Source of the DNA: Clostridium grantii DSM 8605
Lineage (GTDB): Bacteria; Bacillota; Clostridia; Clostridiales; Clostridiaceae
Direction: 5' to 3'
Length of the DNA stretch: 64,000 bases
NCBI RefSeq assembly: GCF_900129965.1
Contig: NZ_FQXM01000004.1
Location: forward strand, 1 to 64,000
Shown: positions 17,366-24,723 of the stretch, one piece after another
Position numbering within the stretch: position 1 is the stretch's first letter
Layout of the letters: each line of letters begins with the position of its first letter
The notes under the pieces: model-generated
Databases searched by the model: none
What the model was told of the DNA's origin: nothing
What the model saw: the letters and a program-made list of their open reading frames with translations, nothing else
Translations under genes and position numbers: made by a program

Positions 17366-17481
17366 GTTTTAATCTCCTTCAACTTATTTAGTGGCTTAAC
17401 CACTGTCCACGATTATATATTATTATTAAACTTGTAAGTTCTTTTAAATAAAATATTAAGAAAGTATAAAGATTTATTTCT

Positions 17482-18213
17482 TTACTCTTTAAGTTTAAAT
17501 CCAATGCCCCAAACCGTTTGAATATATTCTATTTCATCCACCTTTGATAACTTCGCTCTTAAATTACTAATATGAACATTTACTGTTTTTTCATCCCCAA
17601 GAAATTCGTCATTCCATATGTTTTCAAAGATATTAGCTCTACTAAAAACTTTATTAGGATTTCTCATTAACAATTCTAAAATTGCAAACTCTCTAAAGGT
17701 CAAAGATAGGGCTACTTTATTTACACTAACTTTTTTTGCTTCTGTATCTAAAATAATATTTTTAAAGTGTAGTATGCTGTCTTTGGTTTTTAGTGTTGAA
17801 TACTCCATATATCTTCTTAATTGGCAGGATACTCTAGCTAAAACCTCATCAATGGCAAAGGGTTTGCTGATAAAATCGTCTGCTCCAAGTTTTAATACAT
17901 TAATTTTATCTTCACTAGAAGTTTTTGCGGATATAACAATAATAGGCATTACCTTTATTTTTCTAATTTCTTTTATTAAATCTTCTCCACAAATACCAGG
18001 AATCATTAAATCTAACAAAACAATCTCATAATTATATTGTTCTAAACACATTTTTGCTTCTGTTCCTGAATAAGTTGCTCTCACATTATAGCCTTCCCGG
18101 GTCAAAATCTTAAATAATAATCCATTTATATCTACGTCGTCTTCTACCAGTAAAATATTAATTCCTTTCATCTCATAATCACCATCTTTGATAATATTTA
18201 GATACCTTCCCAT
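17482..18213 (-). CDS. Response regulator, OmpR/PhoB family
   Basis: Regulator of 243 residues. The receiver domain shows the acidic pair LLVEDDVDING, phospho-Asp in IVLLDLMIPGICGEDL, Thr/Ser in PIIVISAKTS and Lys in DDFISKPFA. The C-terminal winged helix reads LTFREFAILELLMRNPNKVFSR, then EKTVNVHISNLRAKL and TVWGIGFKL. An AAGGGA box supports the ATG at 18213; an internal ATG (residue 15) is possible because the receiver core starts there. It heads a six-gene operon whose last gene is the partner kinase, so it probably controls its own exporter genes. Confidence 0.9.
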   Translation of the reverse strand: MGRYLNIIKDGDYEMKGINILLVEDDVDINGLLFKILTREGYNVRATYSGTEAKMCLEQYNYEIVLLDLMIPGICGEDLIKEIRKIKVMPIIVISAKTSSEDKINVLKLGADDFISKPFAIDEVLARVSCQLRRYMEYSTLKTKDSILHFKNIILDTEAKKVSVNKVALSLTFREFAILELLMRNPNKVFSRANIFENIWNDEFLGDEKTVNVHISNLRAKLSKVDEIEYIQTVWGIGFKLKE

Positions 18214-18230
18214 ATCTATTCCCTTATAAA

Positions 18231-18258
18231 ATTATAACAATAATTTTCCATATTGTAA
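18231..18258 (-). promoter_or_regulatory. SigmaA-type promoter of the response regulator/ABC operon
   Basis: On the minus strand TTACAA is separated by 16 bp from a perfect TATAAT, directly after the upstream operon's terminator. Transcription would start about 10 bases before the ribosome binding site, leaving a very short leader. Confidence 0.65.
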
Positions 18259-18292
18259 AAGAAAAGTAGTGCCGATTAAAACAGGCACTACT
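18257..18292 (-). terminator. Rho-independent terminator of the TetR/ABC-2 operon
   Basis: A perfect nine-base AGTAGTGCC/GGCACTACT stem followed on the minus strand by TTTCTTTT, just after the small membrane protein gene. It separates this operon from the two-component operon downstream. Confidence 0.85.
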
Positions 18293-18305
18293 AATTTGTT
18301 CCCTT

Positions 18306-18512
18306 TTATTTTGTAAGTAACCATATTCCAAAACCTAATGCTATTAAAGCAAAACCATAAAAGAAAATCACTGTGCCTTGCTCTCCCAGTATTTTTCTAA
18401 AGAATTTTATTTTTCCCATTTCCCATATTTTTGTAGGTTTTTTTACAGCAATAAATACTACTAACCCTGAATAAATAATTAAAAATAAACCTAATAATGC
18501 TAACCCATTCAT
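18306..18512 (-). CDS. Small two-TM membrane protein, unrecognised
   Basis: A 68-residue protein with two hydrophobic helices (residues about 4-23 and 47-66) joined by a basic loop (KKPTKIWEMGKIKFFRK). It has a clear CAAGGAGGG ribosome binding site seven bases before ATG. It is the last gene of the TetR/ABC-2 operon, 31 bp behind the second permease. I do not recognise the family. The setting suggests an accessory subunit of the exporter, but that is inference. Confidence 0.65.
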   Translation of the reverse strand: MNGLALLGLFLIIYSGLVVFIAVKKPTKIWEMGKIKFFRKILGEQGTVIFFYGFALIALGFGIWLLTK

Positions 18513-18542
18513 AAAATTCCCTCCTTGATTTCTTTCTAAAAT

Positions 18543-19544
18543 TTAATTTAAACCTTGTTTTATTCTTTTACTTAACATAGCAAATACCACTGCAGTAATT
18601 ACAACAATAATGGAACTATTAGTAAGTACATGCTTCCAGGTTGCTTCATTTAATAAAATAGCATCCATAGCATCATAAGCCCAATAAAAAGGTGACCAAT
18701 AAAGTAAAAACAACCATTTTTGTGATAAGAATATCCCCCCGAAAATGGATCCTAGCACTGGTACAAATATAGCTTTCATACTAGCTATTGCACTTATTGG
18801 GTCTTCATTCATAACCCCAATTACAAAACCTATTATTACACTAATAAAAGCTATACTAATGACAAGCATAGTAACCATTCCAAAGTTTATACCTTCAAAT
18901 CCCAATATAAGTAAAATCCCAAAAGCTCCAATAATAGGCACCAAAAATCCCAACAAAGCTTTCCCAATAACATATTCTGTTTTCGAAATTGCTGCTACGT
19001 TAATAGCTGCTAAAGTGTTATTCATTTTTTCTTCAACTAGATTAAGGGTAATAAGCATGCCTCCAAAAACTGACACAAACACAATTAAAAAATTTGCTCC
19101 TTGTTGCTTTAAAGGTGATAACTTCCAGCCAATATCTGAGGTTGTAACTTGAAAAGGAAGGTTTATATCTTCATTTTCATAAGAATTCACCACAAATTCT
19201 AGCATTTCTAAACCGCCCTTTGTTTCATTTCCTTGCTGAATAATGTTGTATCCTTCAGAATCCTTCACTAGACCAAAGATATCATCTGTTTTTTCTATTC
19301 TATTATTTATTTCCTCACCATCCTCAATAACTTCTACTTTTCCATAATCTTTAAGATACTCTATGATTTGCTGATCCATAGTTTTTTCAACTGCTATATT
19401 AATTGTTGTAGATCCTGCTCCTGGTATCATGAGTTTTAATATTAAAGCAAGTAGAAAAGGTGCAATCATTATATAAATAATCATAAAATCTCTTGAGCCA
19501 CTTTTTAAATCTCTATTCATAACTGCGAGTATTCTTTTAATCAT
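18543..19544 (-). CDS. ABC-2 family permease
   Basis: A 333-residue YhgE/LinearmycinR-like permease. One N-terminal membrane helix (FMIIYIMIAPFLLALILKLM) is followed by an extracytoplasmic domain of roughly 120 residues, then five helices beginning at GANFLIVFVSVFGGMLITLN. The motif LVEEKMNNTLAAINVAAISKTEYVIGKALLG is the cytoplasmic coupling region of ABC-2 exporters. AAGGAGGG lies 11 bases before the ATG. It follows the sister permease by 16 bp, so the two probably form a heterodimer served by the single ATPase at 20597. Confidence 0.85.
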   Translation of the reverse strand: MIKRILAVMNRDLKSGSRDFMIIYIMIAPFLLALILKLMIPGAGSTTINIAVEKTMDQQIIEYLKDYGKVEVIEDGEEINNRIEKTDDIFGLVKDSEGYNIIQQGNETKGGLEMLEFVVNSYENEDINLPFQVTTSDIGWKLSPLKQQGANFLIVFVSVFGGMLITLNLVEEKMNNTLAAINVAAISKTEYVIGKALLGFLVPIIGAFGILLILGFEGINFGMVTMLVISIAFISVIIGFVIGVMNEDPISAIASMKAIFVPVLGSIFGGIFLSQKWLFLLYWSPFYWAYDAMDAILLNEATWKHVLTNSSIIVVITAVVFAMLSKRIKQGLN

Positions 19545-19560
19545 TTAGAATCATCCCTCC

Positions 19561-20595
19561 TTAAACCGTTAATGTTTTCTTAAATCTTTGGTTAGCTAAA
19601 AGAAAAAATATAATAGCTAGCAAAGTGAAACCTACAATGTTAGCATAAACATAACTAGTATCTCCATGCTGAAGAAGGGTTTCTCTAAATGCAAATAGCA
19701 TTGGGTAAGACGGTAAAATCTTTAACACTGTTGGAGAAAAAGATGGCATGTAATACGACACTGTAGAAAAACCCATGGTGATTATCGCCATATAAAGCCA
19801 CCCCATAGCTTTTGTTATTGAATCAAAGAAACTTGCAATAAATAAACCCACCGATGAACCAAATATATTACAAGAAATTAATAATAACATCAACTGAAGA
19901 TAATTGGCATTTGTTCCTGCAACAAAAATAGTAACTATCAATCCAGAAAGCAAACCGGATATCAACATAACTCCTACTTTACTAAGCAAGTATTGCCATA
20001 CCGAAGCTGGAGTTACAGCAAAAGCTTTAATTGTGCCCTCATCTTTATCCATAAATATATAAGAAGCAATAATAAATAACCCCATAAAAGCTACATTAAG
20101 TACTAAAAATACTGGTACCATTTTTAATCTATCTGTTAATTTTTCTGCATTGCTGTCTAAGGTTGTTACTTTAGTGATCTTTTTATAATCTGGCATTTCA
20201 GAAAGAAAAGCCGCTTTAGTTGATGTTTCTATGATTTTTCTAAACTTTTCATTTTCATAACCTTGGAGAATATACTCATAATTAATTTTATCATTTTCAG
20301 AGGAAATATATAAACCTACACTACTTCTATTTTTACTTAGTTTTTCTTTAACAAGATCTTTTGAACCAAAGAACTCAATATCATCTCCACTTTCTGCTAA
20401 AGATTCTTTTATCATAGTTTCATAAGGTTCTTCTAAATCAAAACTAGCATAAATGGTTTGTTTAGCTTCAAAGTTTTCTGGAACCACAAATAACAATACT
20501 GCTACAAAGATAAAAGCCATAATTACTTCAATATAGAAATAAAAACTCTTTGAAGACAAACTCATATCTTTTAGGAAGCTATACCATAGTTTCAT
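19561..20595 (-). CDS. ABC-2 family permease
   Basis: A 344-residue permease with the same architecture as its neighbour: a membrane helix at residues about 18-40, an extracytoplasmic domain of about 130 residues, and five C-terminal helices starting at VPVFLVLNVAFMGLFIIAS. The coupling motif is MDKDEGTIKAFAVTPASVWQYLLSKVGVM. The gene begins one base after the ATPase stop, indicating translational coupling. Together with the ATPase and the second permease it makes a complete ABC-2 exporter under TetR control, which points to drug or toxic-compound efflux. Confidence 0.85.
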   Translation of the reverse strand: MKLWYSFLKDMSLSSKSFYFYIEVIMAFIFVAVLLFVVPENFEAKQTIYASFDLEEPYETMIKESLAESGDDIEFFGSKDLVKEKLSKNRSSVGLYISSENDKINYEYILQGYENEKFRKIIETSTKAAFLSEMPDYKKITKVTTLDSNAEKLTDRLKMVPVFLVLNVAFMGLFIIASYIFMDKDEGTIKAFAVTPASVWQYLLSKVGVMLISGLLSGLIVTIFVAGTNANYLQLMLLLISCNIFGSSVGLFIASFFDSITKAMGWLYMAIITMGFSTVSYYMPSFSPTVLKILPSYPMLFAFRETLLQHGDTSYVYANIVGFTLLAIIFFLLANQRFKKTLTV

Positions 20596-20596
20596 T

Positions 20597-21451
20597 CTAC
20601 TTCAACCCCCTGCCCGTAACTTTGATAAAGATTTCTTCCAAAGTTGCTTCTTTAGTATGCATCATCTCAATATTTCCTGCTTTTATAATTTCATTTAATT
20701 GTAATTTATCTTTTTCAATAAGTAATGATAATTTTTCTTTTTTCAAAACTTCATTTTCTTTATATTCTACTTCTACAAATTTTTCACCATATTGAAGTTT
20801 TAAATTTCTTGGAGAATCAATTAGTTTTATTTCCCCGTCGATGATAAAAGCAACTCTATCACATAATTGATCTGCTGCAAACATATTATGTGTAGTTAAA
20901 AATACTGTTGTTCCTTTTTCCTTTTCAAAAGAAACAATATCTTTTATTTGGCTAGCTATAGCTGGGTCAAGACCTGTTGTTGGCTCATCTAGAAACCAAA
21001 GTTCAGGGCTATTAAGCATACTTCTTATAAAAGTCAAACGATGCTTCATTCCTTTCGAAAATTCACTTGCCTTTTTCTTAGCCACATGATCTAATCCAAC
21101 TAATTTTAAAAGTTCCATAGGGTCTTTTGTTGGAACATCAAATAATTTTCTATAAAACTCTAAATTTTCTAAAGCAGTTAATTTTCCATACACATTAGAT
21201 TGTTCAAAAGATACTCCTATTTTATTAAACATTTTTCTTGATGGATGTTTAATATCATAGCCTGCTACAGATACATTACCCTTTTGTAGTGGAAGTAAGC
21301 CTGTTAAAACTCCTTGAGTAGTAGATTTCCCTGCACCTGATGGCCCTAAAAATCCAAAAACTTCTCCTTTTGTAACTTCAAAATCTATACCTTTTACTGA
21401 ATAATTCTCATCCTTTGTGTATGAATGATATAACCCTTCAACTTTAATCAT
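20597..21451 (-). CDS. ABC transporter ATP-binding protein
   Basis: ATPase of about 284 residues. Walker A is GPSGAGKSTT, the signature is FSKGMKHRL, Walker B is LWFLDEPTTGLD and the H-loop TTHNMFAA. The start is set by AAGGAGG seven bases before the ATG at 21451; the longer frame to 21487 has no such site. The stop of the TetR gene overlaps this start by eight bases. It is the only ATPase in the operon and must energise both permeases downstream. Confidence 0.92.
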   Translation of the reverse strand: MIKVEGLYHSYTKDENYSVKGIDFEVTKGEVFGFLGPSGAGKSTTQGVLTGLLPLQKGNVSVAGYDIKHPSRKMFNKIGVSFEQSNVYGKLTALENLEFYRKLFDVPTKDPMELLKLVGLDHVAKKKASEFSKGMKHRLTFIRSMLNSPELWFLDEPTTGLDPAIASQIKDIVSFEKEKGTTVFLTTHNMFAADQLCDRVAFIIDGEIKLIDSPRNLKLQYGEKFVEVEYKENEVLKKEKLSLLIEKDKLQLNEIIKAGNIEMMHTKEATLEEIFIKVTGRGLK

Positions 21452-22094
21452 TTTTATTTCCTCCTTGATTATTTGCTGATATACCAAATTTTAAAAAATC
21501 TAAAAATTTATCTACTGTTTCCATTAATTGATTATCCCATTTAGCATTAACATTTTCTAGGTAAAACTCCGCCACTGAAGTATTCATTGAGGATATAAGG
21601 GTCCCTATAAATTTAGTGTCTATATTACCTCTTATCTCTCCTCGTTCAAAAGCCTGTTTAAGTAGACTCTCAAATATATTATTAGCAATAGAACTACTAT
21701 CTCCAATAATTTCTTGGTATATTGGTTGAGTAGTGTCTTTAACCAATCTATTTCCTATGGCAACAAACCTAGGATGATCTTCTACAAACTTCAATCCTGA
21801 AATATACATTTCTCTAACAATTGTAAAAAAATCATAGCCTTCAGGATTCATCATTATTGGAGACATATACTTCATCTTTTCGTTAGTTATTTTTTCCATA
21901 AGGTATTTATACATATCTTTTTTATCTTCAAAATACTGATAAAGGCTTCCCTTAGATATACCACAATTTACAATAATTCTATTAGTACTTGCTAATTCAT
22001 AGTTATAGTTTTCAAATTCAGTAATAATTGCTTCTTCTATGTTTTCACGTTTTTCATCTGGTAGATTAAAAAAAATTTCTTTTGGCATCTTCAA
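21444..22094 (-). CDS. TetR family transcriptional regulator
   Basis: A 216-residue repressor-type protein. The N-terminal HTH (residues about 15-50) reads IEEAIITEFENYNYELASTNRIIVNCGISKGSLYQYFEDKKDMYKYL, where the recognition helix is GISKGSLYQYF. The C-terminal ligand domain is all-helical. It is first in the exporter operon and overlaps the ATPase gene, so it should be autoregulatory. Its promoter carries an overlapping double palindrome at 22111-22152, which is the obvious binding site. Confidence 0.9.
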   Translation of the reverse strand: MKMPKEIFFNLPDEKRENIEEAIITEFENYNYELASTNRIIVNCGISKGSLYQYFEDKKDMYKYLMEKITNEKMKYMSPIMMNPEGYDFFTIVREMYISGLKFVEDHPRFVAIGNRLVKDTTQPIYQEIIGDSSSIANNIFESLLKQAFERGEIRGNIDTKFIGTLISSMNTSVAEFYLENVNAKWDNQLMETVDKFLDFLKFGISANNQGGNKND

Positions 22095-22110
22095 CCGCCC
22101 TTTACTACAT

Positions 22111-22152
22111 ATAATATGACCATCAAGTCATGTGACTCTATGGTCATATTAT
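22111..22152 (-). promoter_or_regulatory. Putative TetR operator: nested double palindrome
   Basis: A 13-bp perfect inverted repeat (ATAATATGACCAT and its complement, 16-base gap) contains two tandem TGAC-N6-GTCA sites at 22117-22130 and 22133-22146, spaced 16 bp centre to centre. It begins at the -10 box and runs over the transcription start, the classical place for a repressor. Confidence 0.75.
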
Positions 22153-22176
22153 ATCCTCAATTGTAAGAATTGTCAA
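22148..22176 (-). promoter_or_regulatory. Consensus sigmaA promoter of the TetR/ABC-2 operon
   Basis: On the minus strand a perfect TTGACA (22171-22176) lies exactly 17 bp from a perfect TATAAT (22148-22153). The strength of this promoter and the operator overlapping it suggest tight repression until an inducer binds TetR. Confidence 0.85.
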
Positions 22177-22189
22177 TTAATTCGAAAAA

Positions 22190-22299
22190 ATAATGTTACG
22201 CCTTACTCCATGAGGTAGCTAGATAGGCTATTAATGAAAACCACAACATGAAAGGGTACCTCTAGCGAAGTCCTACCACATTGTGGAGGGATACCATGA
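22190..22299. other. Intergenic segment with repeated and paired motifs, function unknown
   Basis: This less AT-rich stretch between the patatin stop and the TetR promoter contains CCACAA...TTGTGG and GGTACC...GGTATCC-type pairings, the near-repeat AGGGTACC/AGGGATACC, and TAGCTA. It has no ORF and no T-tract. It could be the 3' untranslated end of the patatin transcript, a degenerate mobile-element end or a structured RNA; I cannot match it to a known class. Confidence 0.3.
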
Positions 22300-23340
22300 T
22301 TATACGGAAAGGGTATTTTTTTTTCTGTACTCAATATATTTTTCATAATTAGGATTCATAACTTCTAAAAATCTTCTTGCACAATTTTCACCGGATAAAT
22401 AAAGTTCTTCTACCTTTCCTTTACTTATATCAAAATCAGTTGCTTTTACATTTAAGGTATTAATTTTAATGCTCCTTAAATATTCCATTTCAGCTATATG
22501 AACATCGTCCTGTGCTTCTAACATTGTACTAATAACAGCGGCCCCCATATTGAAAATATTATTAGTTTTGTTTAATCTAGCTTTTTCATCACTGGCTCCA
22601 AGTTTAAACCCTATAGTAGGATAATTTGGAACTCCATTTACATCAAAAAGCCAAACTGGATAATTACTTAGCACACCTCCGTCTACAATTAATGATTTTT
22701 CCCTTGTTACAGCACTTTTTAAGATTATTGGTTGAAAAAAGAAAGGAATGCTAATGCTCATTCTTACCGCTAAACTAACATCTAATTCATCTGGGTTTAA
22801 GCCATAGTCAGCTATATCTTCTGGCAAAATCAACATTTTTCCTTTTGTTATATCTGTGGCTATTATATGAAGTTTATATTTTCTTTTATACTTTGGATTA
22901 TTTAAAAGAATTCCTTTTTTACCTGGGATTATTAAATCTTTAAATTTAACTTGCTTTCTATTTTCTAATTTATTTTTAAGCTTGTCATATAACAAACCAT
23001 TAACAAATTGCTTTAAATAATCACTTTTATAAATTCCTTTTTTAAATATTAAGTTATTTGCTTTGCCTAGCATACAATTGTTTTTTTTACCATTACCTAG
23101 CATATCCTTATAATTAATATTTTCTATTATTTCTTTTAACTCAATAGCATTATACCCTGCTGATACCAAGGAAGCTACAATGGCCCCTGCTGAAGTCCCT
23201 GCTACATTTCTCCATTCATACCCATCATCTTCCATAACCTTCATAGCTCCTATAAGTCCAATGCCCTTAACTCCTCCACCTTCAAAAACTGCATCAGCAA
23301 ATTTATTCTTATAATTTGATGCCACAATCTCCACCCCCAT
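22300..23340 (-). CDS. Patatin-like phospholipase
   Basis: Patatin-fold hydrolase of about 346 residues with a Ser-Asp dyad. The oxyanion motif FEGGGVKGIGL is near residue 19, the nucleophile is S50 in AGTSAGAIVA, and the catalytic Asp is D220 in IVDGGVLSNYP. The block ATDITKGKMLILPEDIADYG and SIPFFFQPI are also typical. A GGGGGTGGAG box lies upstream of a GTG at 23325, so translation may begin there rather than at the ATG of 23340. It probably hydrolyses membrane or storage lipids. It has no signal peptide. A paralogue with the same blocks lies at 62094. Confidence 0.85.
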   Translation of the reverse strand: MGVEIVASNYKNKFADAVFEGGGVKGIGLIGAMKVMEDDGYEWRNVAGTSAGAIVASLVSAGYNAIELKEIIENINYKDMLGNGKKNNCMLGKANNLIFKKGIYKSDYLKQFVNGLLYDKLKNKLENRKQVKFKDLIIPGKKGILLNNPKYKRKYKLHIIATDITKGKMLILPEDIADYGLNPDELDVSLAVRMSISIPFFFQPIILKSAVTREKSLIVDGGVLSNYPVWLFDVNGVPNYPTIGFKLGASDEKARLNKTNNIFNMGAAVISTMLEAQDDVHIAEMEYLRSIKINTLNVKATDFDISKGKVEELYLSGENCARRFLEVMNPNYEKYIEYRKKNTLSV

Positions 23341-23425
23341 TTATATAATACATATATGATTATTGTAATAATTCTGTGCTAGTTATAATATTTTATATAA
23401 AATTGATTAATGGAGTTGGCTTTGT

Positions 23426-23839
23426 TTGAGTATTGAAAAGGATTTAGAAAAAACATTAGAGAAAAGTGTAGAAAAAGGTGTTGAGAAAGGAATTGTAAAA
23501 GCTGTTGAAAAATTAATTGATAAATGTCTTATAGATGAAATTACTCAAAGTATAATTAATGTAATAACTTGTAATTTAATAAAAGCCCTTGAAACTGGGC
23601 TTTTAATTGAAGAACTTATTAAAATTATTTCTAAATCACAGTCACAACAAATTCATTCAGTAATATTAAAATTCACTGAATCTAAATATGGAGAAATCAG
23701 CGACCCTGAATTTTTGAACGACATCAATAAAATACAAAATTTTGATAACTTAGATATACTGTTAAAATCTATTCAACAACAGCAATCACTTGAATCAACT
23801 AAACAATTCATAAAAACTTTCGCTTCTGACAGCAAATAA
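23426..23839 (+). CDS. Unrecognised amphipathic-helix protein
   Basis: A 137-residue protein starting from TTG. The first ~35 residues repeat a VEKG/LEK unit (EKDLEKTLEKSVEKGVEKGI), giving a charged amphipathic helix. A hydrophobic stretch around CLIDEITQSIINVITCNLIKAL follows, then a polar C-terminal half. A weak GGAG lies about 12 bases upstream of the start. It is divergent from the patatin and convergent with the next gene, whose stop codon abuts its own. I recognise no family. Confidence 0.55.
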   Translation: MSIEKDLEKTLEKSVEKGVEKGIVKAVEKLIDKCLIDEITQSIINVITCNLIKALETGLLIEELIKIISKSQSQQIHSVILKFTESKYGEISDPEFLNDINKIQNFDNLDILLKSIQQQQSLESTKQFIKTFASDSK

Positions 23840-24442
23840 TCATTTATTATAATTAATAAAGGATTCTAATATCTCCGCTGTTATAATATCTGGATAAATT
23901 TCACTTAATTCAATTATCCTTTTATAAATAACAGTTTTTTCTTTTATATTCTCTGGAGATTCTCCTTGAATTCTCTCTGCTTTCAAAATACAAAGTTGTA
24001 TTTCCAAATAAGCTGATTTTCTATCAATTTCATTCAGTTTATTATCTAATTCCTTATTTATATTTTCTATTTCCTTAGATTTTATATTATACTCTTTAGT
24101 CATTTTCTTTAAGTTTTTAGAATAATTAGCTTCAAAGCTGAAAATCCTATTATTAGTTGAGCTAACCTTATCTTGTAATGAATTTTTGTGCTTAAGAATA
24201 TCATTAGCCAATTCCTTTTTTATTTCTTCAATGTAATTTTTTTTCACAAATTGAAAAATTACAATAGACATAAAAAAAGCTATCATAAATAAGATAATTC
24301 CAGTCAATAAATTATGCAAAACACTATTACCTTCAATAGTGTTTCCAATAAAATATAACCCTTGGATTAAAAATAATATAAAAATGAATACCATTAATGT
24401 TTGAACTAAATTCATTGATTTTCTTTTTCTTTTGTTAAGCAT
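23840..24442 (-). CDS. Unrecognised membrane protein with coiled coil
   Basis: A 200-residue protein. A basic N-terminus (MLNKRKRKSMN) precedes two membrane helices at about residues 13-33 and 42-66. A long heptad-rich coiled coil (about 70-155) follows, ending in a short helical tail. Topology suggests both ends are cytoplasmic. Its stop directly abuts that of the neighbouring plus-strand gene. No family is recognised; proteins of this form often organise membrane complexes. Confidence 0.6.
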   Translation of the reverse strand: MLNKRKRKSMNLVQTLMVFIFILFLIQGLYFIGNTIEGNSVLHNLLTGIILFMIAFFMSIVIFQFVKKNYIEEIKKELANDILKHKNSLQDKVSSTNNRIFSFEANYSKNLKKMTKEYNIKSKEIENINKELDNKLNEIDRKSAYLEIQLCILKAERIQGESPENIKEKTVIYKRIIELSEIYPDIITAEILESFINYNK

Positions 24443-24723
24443 AAAAATCCCCCTGTCAATATATTTAAATTTTATATACCTTTAACCCAAATTATAACTA
24501 CAAAACCTAAGAAATACAACATATAACTTTCTTGTATTCAAATTGATAGATTAAAATTTTCATGGAAAATCAAATGATAAAAAATTTTCTTCCTTCTAAC
24601 TACCTATATCTACTGTTTATTAAGTAATTGGGATTTTTCGTGGAATATACTTAATGTATATGTTAAAATAAGTGCTTGTGTGAAATAAACAATAATAAAC
24701 GGAAGGAGAATATCATATACAAT

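Noticed and set aside
22300..23340. CBASS-type defence system centred on the patatin.
   Set aside because: No CD-NTase or other cyclic nucleotide synthase is adjacent, and a close paralogue elsewhere in the window suggests a general lipase family.
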